Shown one piece after another: positions 8,827-15,769 of a stretch of DNA of 27,468 nucleotides. Every line of letters starts with the position of its first letter. Position 1 is the first letter of the stretch. The stretch is from JAOABV01 sp039801465 (GTDB lineage Bacteria; Hydrothermota; Tepidihabitantia; Tepidihabitantales; CAIPLT01), in the NCBI GenBank assembly GCA_039801465.1, contig JBDRUT010000021.1, positions 1-27,468 of the forward strand, given 5' to 3'. The notes beneath the pieces are model-generated. The model saw only the letters and a list, made by a program, of their open reading frames with translations. It was not told where the DNA came from and ran no database searches. A program made the position numbers and the translations under genes.

Positions 8827-8950
8827 GAAGACTATTTCCGATACAGATTTTTATTTAATCAAATCAAAAGAAGACCGCTTCAGTCATCCGATATGGATAT
8901 TTATTTATTAAATCGAAGACCGCTTCTACTATCGATAAAGACCTATTCAA
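8827..8950 (+). repeat. Degenerate direct repeats, about 44-bp period, upstream of the ABC operon
   Basis: GAAGAC recurs at 8827, 8870 and 8915. The second and third copies share the 12-mer GAAGACCGCTTC, whose ends GAAG/CTTC are inverted. The units also share a [CT]CGATA-containing centre and an AT-rich tail with TTTATTTA. The array ends about 20 bp before the -35 element of the plus-strand promoter. A short open frame across this region (TTG start, no ribosome-binding site) is not considered a gene. The remainder of the intergenic region 8694-8826 shows nothing recognisable. Confidence 0.5.
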
Positions 8951-8969
8951 ATGGCTTTTCCGGAATTGC

Positions 8970-8998
8970 TTGACTAAAACTCATATTATCTCTATACT
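8970..8998 (+). promoter_or_regulatory. Sigma70-type promoter for the ABC/SpoIID unit
   Basis: TTGACT (8970-8975) and TATACT (8993-8998) are separated by 17 bp, each one mismatch from consensus. The ABC ATPase start follows 30 bp later, with a short AAGG ribosome-binding site at 9017-9020. Confidence 0.65.
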
Positions 8999-9028
8999 AA
9001 ACTCAAAAACCGATATAAGGTAAACAAG

Positions 9029-9751
9029 ATGAATAAAGCATGTATTGTAAACGGCCTGACTAAAAGTTATGGTGCACTTAAAGCCTTAGACCATATTACA
9101 TTTGAAATTAATCAAGGTGAAATTTTCGGCTTGATTGGACCGAACGGATCCGGTAAAACAACTACTTTAAGAATATTAGCCACTTTATTAAGACCTGATA
9201 CCGGTGAAGCAAAGATTTTTGATTGTGATATAATAAAACAAGCCTCTGAAGTTAGAAAATTAATCAGTTATTTACCCGAAGAAGCTGGCGCCTACAGAAA
9301 TTTAACCGGCTTGGATTACTTAAGATTTGTTGCTGATTTATATTCAACAAATTCCGAAGAACAAACGAATTTCTTAGAACGGGCAGTAAATTTTGCTAAT
9401 CTTGGTGAACGGATAAAAGATAAAGTCAAAACTTATAGTAAGGGTATGACCCGGAAATTACTTTTAGCTCGTGCCTTAATGACCAATCCAAAGTTAGCAA
9501 TTCTCGATGAACCGACTGTCGGTTTAGATGTCTTAAACTCCTTAGAAATTCGTAAAATTATTAAGCAGTTTGTCAAAGAAGGCGGAACCGTATTATTATC
9601 TTCACACAATATGCTTGAGGTTGAATTTTTATCTGACCGAGTCACCCTACTTAAAGAAGGTAAAGTTGTCGAAACCGGCAAAGTTACCGAACTTAAAGAA
9701 AAATATCATGCCCGAAATTTAGAAGAGATATTCTTTGGCGTCGCACAATGA
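9029..9751 (+). CDS. ABC transporter ATP-binding protein (ABC-2/NatA-like)
   Basis: This is a 240-residue nucleotide-binding subunit that would power the permease encoded next. Visible motifs are Walker A GPNGSGKTT (37-45), a Q-loop region YLPEEAG (81-87) with Glu where Gln is usual, a signature of the form YSKGM (136-140) instead of the classic LSGGQ, Walker B LAILDEP (156-162), a D-loop GLD and the switch His193 in SSHNM. The Glu and SKGM variants are familiar in NatA-like members of ABC-2 exporters. The stop overlaps the next start by 4 bp (ATGA), so translation is probably coupled. The substrate cannot be told from sequence; Na+ or drug export, or cell-envelope functions, are family possibilities only. 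Confidence 0.9.
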   Translation: MNKACIVNGLTKSYGALKALDHITFEINQGEIFGLIGPNGSGKTTTLRILATLLRPDTGEAKIFDCDIIKQASEVRKLISYLPEEAGAYRNLTGLDYLRFVADLYSTNSEEQTNFLERAVNFANLGERIKDKVKTYSKGMTRKLLLARALMTNPKLAILDEPTVGLDVLNSLEIRKIIKQFVKEGGTVLLSSHNMLEVEFLSDRVTLLKEGKVVETGKVTELKEKYHARNLEEIFFGVAQ

Positions 9752-11010
9752 GAAATATCTTAATTTTAGTCAAAAAGGAAATTAAAGAACTGCTAACCAC
9801 AGCACTTTTAGTTCCAATTGTCGTAATGGTAATATTTTTCGCCTTTATCGGCCGAATGATGACACGCGAGTATAAAAAATCTACGATTCCCAAATCGATT
9901 ATTGTGGCTGATTTTGACCAAAGTGCGACCAGTAATGATATAATAGATATCCTTCGACAACAAAATTTAATCATCATTCCATCAACAGGCAGTATTGATT
10001 TTTTATTAAGTCAAGCTCAACAATCCAAGACTAATATAATTCTAATTCTACCCGAAAGTTTAGAACAAAAATATAAGTCTTTACAATCACCAGAAATAGC
10101 AATGTATACTTTAATAAATAGTTTGTCACCTTTTTCTGATATTGGTGTCGCACAAGTAAAATCTGCAATTAATCTTGTCAATGAAAGTCTCGGTGTTCGA
10201 ATCATTAGACAATATAGTAAAGATGCGCCAATTACGACGATTAAACGACCAATAATTGTGACTGATTATGTCAAATTAAGAAATCAGACTTTTCCTGCCA
10301 ATCCCATCCAGATTAAGAATACGATAAGAGTTCAAAATGTCTTTATTCCAGTAATTTTGCTAATGGTAATAATTTATATAAGCCAGATGATTGCCTCGGC
10401 AATCGGACAAGAGAAAGAAAATAAGACATTAGAGACACTTTTAACTTTCCCTATCAGCCGATTACAAATTTTAGTTGGTAAGATGTTTGGTGCCGGAATA
10501 GTTGCAGTTTTACTTTCTTTAGTATTTCTTTTGGGAATAAAGTTTTATATGACGCCAATGTCACAAACCAATGTTTCTGGCACATCCGCAATAAAAACAA
10601 TGGTTAGTATGGGACCTACACAAACTACTTTATATGTAGTGTTAGCAATATCTCTATTCTTAGCGATTGTCTGTGCTGCAAGTTTATCAACACTATTATC
10701 AATCTTTGCTACGGATGCAAGACAAGCCCAATTACTGATAACGCCAATTAATATTTTAGTAATCTTTCCATATTTCATTACAATACTTTTAGACATCAAT
10801 TCGCTTTCCATAATCCTAAAGATAATTTTATACATCATTCCCTTCACTTATCCATTTATAATGTCGCAAGCATTGTTTTTTAATCAATTACCGATAATTG
10901 TTGGTGGCTTTGCCTATATGATAATTTTTGCTGTGGTCATAACCGCAATTGCGTCAAAAGTATTTTCCTCAGACCTCATCCTAACCGCAAAATTAAAAAT
11001 TAGAAGATAA
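9748..11010 (+). CDS. ABC-2 family permease (NatB-like)
   Basis: The protein has 420 residues. One N-terminal membrane segment (about 18-36) is followed by a large extracytoplasmic domain (about 40-205), then about five or six membrane segments in the C-terminal half (starting near residues 207, 248, 290, 330, 352 and 385). This is the usual layout of ABC-2 permeases of the NatB/YhaP type. The motif IGQEKENKTLETLLTFPIS, which lies after the second membrane segment, is typical of the family. The start overlaps the ATPase stop by 4 bp. The two proteins probably form one transporter; its direction (export) is inferred from the family. Confidence 0.88.
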   Translation: MRNILILVKKEIKELLTTALLVPIVVMVIFFAFIGRMMTREYKKSTIPKSIIVADFDQSATSNDIIDILRQQNLIIIPSTGSIDFLLSQAQQSKTNIILILPESLEQKYKSLQSPEIAMYTLINSLSPFSDIGVAQVKSAINLVNESLGVRIIRQYSKDAPITTIKRPIIVTDYVKLRNQTFPANPIQIKNTIRVQNVFIPVILLMVIIYISQMIASAIGQEKENKTLETLLTFPISRLQILVGKMFGAGIVAVLLSLVFLLGIKFYMTPMSQTNVSGTSAIKTMVSMGPTQTTLYVVLAISLFLAIVCAASLSTLLSIFATDARQAQLLITPINILVIFPYFITILLDINSLSIILKIILYIIPFTYPFIMSQALFFNQLPIIVGGFAYMIIFAVVITAIASKVFSSDLILTAKLKIRR

Positions 11011-11054
11011 AACACCAAGTTGCGTAATTTTTAGAAATATTTAATTTAGGATAT

Positions 11055-12245
11055 ATGCGAACATTTGCTCTATTATTTTTAGTATTTGTGTTCTGTCTTT
11101 CAATTAATTGTTGCCTTTTTGTTCGGCCAACAAAGTTTATTGAAGAACCAAAAGTTGCTGTTGTAGTCTTATGGGATATTGACACAATTTTCATATCTAG
11201 TTCATCAGTTTATACAATCTCAGCAAAAGATAAAATAATAAAAATAGATAATAAAACTTTAATTGCAATTACTCAGTCCGCAGATAATTTAGTTGCTATC
11301 AAAACCAAAACCAAAGAAAGATTAATCAGTAGTCCTGATAAGATTATTATTGAAAGTGATGACGATATCTTAGTCGGAAAAAATCGGCAAACATTGACCC
11401 GATATCGTAGAAAAATTGAGATTAACAATAATGTAGTTCATCGCTTTCCAGTTAAAAACAATTTGACCGCAATCAATATTCTTCCAATTGAAGAATACTT
11501 ATATGGTGTTGTCAGTTGTGAAATTGGTATGGCTAAAGAGAATGAATTTGAAGCAATTAAAGCCCAGGCAGTCTGTGCCCGCAGTTACACAATGGCACTA
11601 ATTGGCAAAAGAAAAGATTTCGATTTGTATGCTTCGTATCTTTATGACCAGGAATATCAGGGGAAAGAACGAGAATATCCATTAGCAATTAAAGCGGTCC
11701 AATCCACGCGAGGTGAAATCATCACATTTAAGGACGAACCGGCTTTAACCCAATACCATGCTTGTTGTGGCGGAAGAACCACCAATGGCAGATATCCTTA
11801 TTTGGTTTCAATCATTGATGCTCCTCGGCATTCACAACACAGCAAACCCTATTGTAAAGATTCGCCCCATTTTGAATGGAAAGTAACATTCTCTTTATCA
11901 ACATTTACAGACAGTCTTTTGTCAGCAGTTAAAATATCTTTCAAAACTCAAATCCAGCCTCAATTAGAAATCAATAAAACTACCAAAAGAGTTGAACAGA
12001 TTAAATTTACTCTTGATAAGGAATATAAAATAACCGGCGAACAAATTAGAAAAATGTTTAATCTCAAATCAACCCTGTTCAATCTAAAAATAAAAAAAGA
12101 CACAGTTGAAATCTTAGGTAATGGATGGGGACACGGAATTGGTTTATGTCAATATGGGGCTTTGGCAATGGCGCGAGAAAACATCAATTATCATAAAATC
12201 TTACACCATTATTATTCCGGGGTAAAGATAAAAAAAGTATATTAG
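11055..12245 (+). CDS. SpoIID/LytB-domain protein (peptidoglycan-acting)
   Basis: The protein has 396 residues. It has an N-terminal hydrophobic export signal (1-25), with Cys near residues 20-21 that could be lipid-attached, although the lipobox is poor. The SpoIID/LytB core is clear: 'ILPIEEYLYGVVSCEIG' followed by 'EAIKAQAVCARSYTMAL', a conserved Cys-Cys-Gly-Gly region (HACCGGRT) and the closing motif G-W-G-H-G-I-G-L-C-Q-Y-G-A. Family members are lytic transglycosylases (SpoIID) or amidase enhancers (LytB); in non-sporulating bacteria they act in cell-wall remodelling. It begins 44 bp after the permease stop with a TAGGA site upstream, so it is probably in the same transcript. The link to the transporter is inferred from position only. 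Confidence 0.88.
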   Translation: MRTFALLFLVFVFCLSINCCLFVRPTKFIEEPKVAVVVLWDIDTIFISSSSVYTISAKDKIIKIDNKTLIAITQSADNLVAIKTKTKERLISSPDKIIIESDDDILVGKNRQTLTRYRRKIEINNNVVHRFPVKNNLTAINILPIEEYLYGVVSCEIGMAKENEFEAIKAQAVCARSYTMALIGKRKDFDLYASYLYDQEYQGKEREYPLAIKAVQSTRGEIITFKDEPALTQYHACCGGRTTNGRYPYLVSIIDAPRHSQHSKPYCKDSPHFEWKVTFSLSTFTDSLLSAVKISFKTQIQPQLEINKTTKRVEQIKFTLDKEYKITGEQIRKMFNLKSTLFNLKIKKDTVEILGNGWGHGIGLCQYGALAMARENINYHKILHHYYSGVKIKKVY

Positions 12246-12393
12246 CGTAGATTCTACTTTTATAAAAGCCCGGAAAGTCGCTTTCATTGATAACAGTGAT
12301 TAAAAGAACATCTACAACTATTGAAAAATCAATGGTAATATTGCTGATGTCGCTAAAGTATCCGCACAACCAAGACTTTGTCAGAAATCTCTT

Positions 12394-14589
12394 TTATCTT
12401 ACCTTGGCAATTTTACCGACCCGAGTAAAATTTTTGCCCTTCAGTAAAACCAGATACAACCCACTAGCAACTTCATTATTAGATTCATTTTTTCCATTCC
12501 AATAAACCGTATTATCTACAAAATCAGCATATGTAAATTTCTTAACTAATTCTCCGGATAAAGTATAAATATAAATTACTGGTTCCTCATTGGTAGGAAA
12601 ATCACAATAAATTTTACAATCAGTAAAAAAAGGCGAAGGTAATGAAAAGGGCTCGCAATAGTTTTCAATTAAGACCTCTTGTACCGAACTTAAAAATCCA
12701 ATATTACCAAATGAATCTTTGGGCTGAACTATAAAATGATATTTATCTTTTGGAGTATTAAATAGATATAAAAATGTATCTTTAAGATTCCTGCTGATTA
12801 TCTGATAATTACTGAACTTAAAGATTTTTATATTATCAATAAATACTCCGCTATCATTAAAACTTCCATCTGTCATATAGCGAAATCTAATCCAAAGATA
12901 ATCCGATTTCGGTATTAGATACCGATGTTCAATCCAATTTTGATTTTTACCATAGATAGAATCTATTGGAACATAATCTTTACCATCTTTAGAAATTTCA
13001 ACATAAAAAACATCACGCTTACTCGTGTTGTTATAATAGTTTTCTTCTGTATAGTAATGTGTCCAAAAGGACAAAAGACCACCGTCAGTAAAATTGAGTG
13101 AGTCTTTTAGTGTTAGGTTAATACTTAGATTATTTCCCCTGCCTGTGTAGAAACTGACTCGGGAATAATTAATTGAAGACGACAACAGAAATCCATCATT
13201 AATCCAGAAACCAAAACTATCACAGTTATCTTCAAAGATTTGTTCCATACTTTTTATTTCATATAAGTCATATCTCACTGGTGCTAAATCATAACTTCTA
13301 CTCCACATTAACCGAAAATCATTTTTGCCACCAACCGGTGAGCAGACAAGTGATATGGGACTCGGCTTAATATCGTCGGCACCGTAAAAATTATTAAGCA
13401 AAAAAAGCCAATCGACATTTTTTTGCCACTGCAAGTTTTGATAATATAAATATTGATGTTTGAACGCAATGTAATTATCCGGGAACCATACTGCAAGCCC
13501 CTTTGCCCGATTAAGGTAAGTCCCTACATAACCCTTGGCAATAACTGATTTTTTAAATAACTCAACCGTCTTCTGACACACAGATTTATCATTAGGGTCA
13601 GTAATGGCATTAAGACCCAACTCCAAAAAGTCAATTAAATCAATATAATCATCATTTGGTCCCGCGGGATAAGAATCACATTCAATAGCAAAAGTCTGCA
13701 CTGAATTTCTTGCTTGTTTCATCTCCAGCGTATTAGCATATCGGGACAATATTTTAATTGAAGAAGCAAACTTATCCTGTGCCGAAACTAACTGCTTTAA
13801 GTCGATTGCAGAAAATGTGCATTCTTCATAACCTTGCGAACCATTATTGTATGAATTGGTTGCAATTGACACCATGTTCTGTATTAAATCTTTGGCTGAA
13901 ATATTAGGATTTTGAATTAGATAAGATAATATATCATTATAAGGCAATCCATCCCATGGCATAACTTCTTCTGAACCGAACATAAAATCAACACCATCAG
14001 CAATTTCACCTGCAACTTCAATCATGCCCATTAGACAGGCATCAAATCCCAAGATTGCAACATTCTTGCGAAGAATTTTCGTAATTTCTTTAACTGCATA
14101 GTTTAATTCGCCATCAGCAACTCCCATCCAGTTATTATGGGATTCATCATAGATGATTGCTTTATCTTTTATTGAAGGATAATAGCCAATAGGCCAGCCA
14201 TTACCGTGGTCCCAAAGAATCAAAAGATATTTCTGGGCACTGAAGTAGCGGTAGCCAAATCGCACAAAATCTATCAAAGATCTGGGGTCAGCCATATCGA
14301 TTTCACCTAAATTTTCCAATTGGACAATTTCATTTTGATTGATAAGACATCGGCGCGCATACGGTTGAATATCACCAGCCAAATTATCAATCTGCACAAC
14401 AATTTTTACTCTATCCGAAGAACCAATTTCTTTCATTTCATTAAGGTCATCATAACTTTGATAATTCATTCCATTATCAGCACACATATAGACCATTACA
14501 GTCCAATCCACAGCAAATGAATTTTTAACTACAAAATTCACTGAGATTACTATGAAAAATAGAAATTTATAAAACGACCTTGTGCACAT
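12394..14589 (-). CDS. Secreted clostripain-family (C11) cysteine protease with sorting domain
   Basis: The protein has 731 residues. It has a signal peptide (about 1-26), then the C11 catalytic core: 'WTVMVYMCADNGMN' (29-42), His128 in LWDHGNGW and Cys185 in GFDACLMGM. Family members cleave after basic residues and often self-process. After the catalytic half (to about 400) comes a beta-sandwich of the choice-of-anchor/MAM-like kind (about 425-590: 'LSFWTHYY' to 'GVFIDNIKIF'). A FlgD-like/T9SS sorting domain follows (about 650-731), with 'YTLSGELVKKF', a W-N-G-K-N turn and a final Arg. It lies convergent to the SpoIID gene and 47 bp beyond the terminator of the PorV operon. I see no good promoter or Shine-Dalgarno ahead of the ATG at 14589, so its own control region is unclear and the exact start is less certain. 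Confidence 0.88.
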   Translation of the reverse strand: MCTRSFYKFLFFIVISVNFVVKNSFAVDWTVMVYMCADNGMNYQSYDDLNEMKEIGSSDRVKIVVQIDNLAGDIQPYARRCLINQNEIVQLENLGEIDMADPRSLIDFVRFGYRYFSAQKYLLILWDHGNGWPIGYYPSIKDKAIIYDESHNNWMGVADGELNYAVKEITKILRKNVAILGFDACLMGMIEVAGEIADGVDFMFGSEEVMPWDGLPYNDILSYLIQNPNISAKDLIQNMVSIATNSYNNGSQGYEECTFSAIDLKQLVSAQDKFASSIKILSRYANTLEMKQARNSVQTFAIECDSYPAGPNDDYIDLIDFLELGLNAITDPNDKSVCQKTVELFKKSVIAKGYVGTYLNRAKGLAVWFPDNYIAFKHQYLYYQNLQWQKNVDWLFLLNNFYGADDIKPSPISLVCSPVGGKNDFRLMWSRSYDLAPVRYDLYEIKSMEQIFEDNCDSFGFWINDGFLLSSSINYSRVSFYTGRGNNLSINLTLKDSLNFTDGGLLSFWTHYYTEENYYNNTSKRDVFYVEISKDGKDYVPIDSIYGKNQNWIEHRYLIPKSDYLWIRFRYMTDGSFNDSGVFIDNIKIFKFSNYQIISRNLKDTFLYLFNTPKDKYHFIVQPKDSFGNIGFLSSVQEVLIENYCEPFSLPSPFFTDCKIYCDFPTNEEPVIYIYTLSGELVKKFTYADFVDNTVYWNGKNESNNEVASGLYLVLLKGKNFTRVGKIAKVR

Positions 14590-14631
14590 TTATGGAATCT
14601 TATAGTTTTTCTTTAATATTGTGATCTTCAT

Positions 14632-14673
14632 AAAAAACGGGGCATCCGTTTGCACCTGAACCGAATGCCCCGT
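14632..14673 (-). terminator. Strong intrinsic terminator of the PorV operon
   Basis: ACGGGGCAT (14637-14645) pairs perfectly with ATGCCCCGT (14665-14673), and the stem extends to 12 bp with one wobble. On the minus strand it is followed directly by six T (14637-14632). It lies 20 bp after the stop of the PorV-like gene. Confidence 0.88.
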
Positions 14674-14692
14674 CTATGTTAAAAATTATAAA

Positions 14693-15760
14693 CTAAAACT
14701 CGATTCCAAGTATCACCCGATGAGTACCTTTTAGCCAGCCCATATCGCGATAACAATAGTCAAGTCGTAAATTCATCCCTGTTTTTAAGTCGAACTTTGC
14801 ACCAACACCAGCAGATAATCCAGTTGTATATTTTAGCGCTTCAGCATATTCAAGGTCCGTATTTAGAATATAGCCTGCCCGTAAAAACAATTGTTTTCTA
14901 AACGCATATTCTAAACCGACATTAATTGTTTCATTAATGTCATTTGGATGAGTCAGATCTAACGCTGCTGTTAACACATCATTAGGAGTCTCAATAAAAT
15001 TATATGCAATACCAAAGCGGAAAGTTGTTGGTAAATTTGTTGGTGTCGTTTTATAGACCGCTCGTGGTTTTGTTTTAACAGTCGTATCTTGAAATTCCAA
15101 TCCTAAGCCAGAAAAAGACATTGCAGTGCCGAAGTTAGTTATGACTGCGCCTAAACGGAGGCTTTTATAACCGGTATTATAAAATAGACCAAAATCGAAT
15201 GCCGCACCGGTTGCGCTCATATTCCAAATAGACTGCGAGATTGCTTTAGTCGAAAAACCAAATGAAAGTTTATCCGTAATCTGTCGACCATATGAGACTG
15301 CTAATGCTAAATCCATTGCATTAAAGTATAAACCTGTTGCTGTATCTTCCCGAACACTTGTCTTGGGGTCATCGATCATTAACCGCTCCATCTCACCCAT
15401 TGTGAGTGCGGTTGCAGAAAAAGCAATTGTTCCTAATCTCTGAACTGGCAGAGCCATAGAAATATAGTCGTGATTAAGGTCAGCAATCCAGTTAATATGA
15501 CTGAATAATCCTTCGCGCATATTAAGTTGTGAAAGACCTGCTGGATTAAAATAAGCTGCTGAAGCATCATCAGCAATTGCAACAAAAGCATCCCCCATTC
15601 CCGAAGCTCGGCCAACACTAATTTTTAAGAATTGAGCACATGTTGTTCCGACTTTTGAGAATTTAATATCCGCATACATCACAGAATTTAAAATTAGACA
15701 GATTATAAGATAAAATATAAATCTTTGAATCTTTGAATCTTTGAATCTTTGAATCGTCAT
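14693..15760 (-). CDS. PorV/PorQ-family outer-membrane beta-barrel protein
   Basis: The protein has 355 residues. It has a signal peptide (about 1-30). The mature start contains 'AQFLKISVGRASGMGDAFVAIADDASAAYFNPAGL', which is the hallmark N-terminal segment of PorV/PorQ and FadL-like barrels, and the chain ends in a Phe (VILGIEF), as outer-membrane barrels do. In T9SS bacteria PorV shuttles cargo from the translocon to the attachment complex; related copies of unknown role are common in FCB genomes. The AGGAGG site overlaps the TAG stop of the upstream gene and precedes the ATG by about 6 bp, so translation is coupled. The first 14 codons are made of an 8-bp tandem repeat. It is the last gene before the strong terminator. 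A PorV function in a real T9SS is inference, because no other core T9SS gene is in the window. Confidence 0.85.
   Translation of the reverse strand: MTIQRFKDSKIQRFIFYLIICLILNSVMYADIKFSKVGTTCAQFLKISVGRASGMGDAFVAIADDASAAYFNPAGLSQLNMREGLFSHINWIADLNHDYISMALPVQRLGTIAFSATALTMGEMERLMIDDPKTSVREDTATGLYFNAMDLALAVSYGRQITDKLSFGFSTKAISQSIWNMSATGAAFDFGLFYNTGYKSLRLGAVITNFGTAMSFSGLGLEFQDTTVKTKPRAVYKTTPTNLPTTFRFGIAYNFIETPNDVLTAALDLTHPNDINETINVGLEYAFRKQLFLRAGYILNTDLEYAEALKYTTGLSAGVGAKFDLKTGMNLRLDYCYRDMGWLKGTHRVILGIEF
15721..15752 (-). repeat. Perfect 8-bp tandem repeat (4 units) in a signal-peptide n-region
   Basis: ATCTTTGA is repeated four times without error, immediately inside the start of the PorV-like gene. 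On the coding strand it gives the QRFKDSKIQRF part of the export signal. Confidence 0.9.
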
Positions 15761-15769
15761 TGTTGCCTC

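Noticed and set aside
8687..8911. Plus-strand open frame of 74 codons upstream of the ABC operon
   Set aside because: It has a TTG start and no Shine-Dalgarno, overlaps the -35 box of the divergent protease promoter and the 44-bp direct repeats, and has odd composition.
12257..12285. Bidirectional terminator between the convergent SpoIID and clostripain genes
   Set aside because: CTTTTATAAAAG is a 12-bp palindrome without a loop, and GAAAG/CTTTC has only five pairs with no T run; not convincing.
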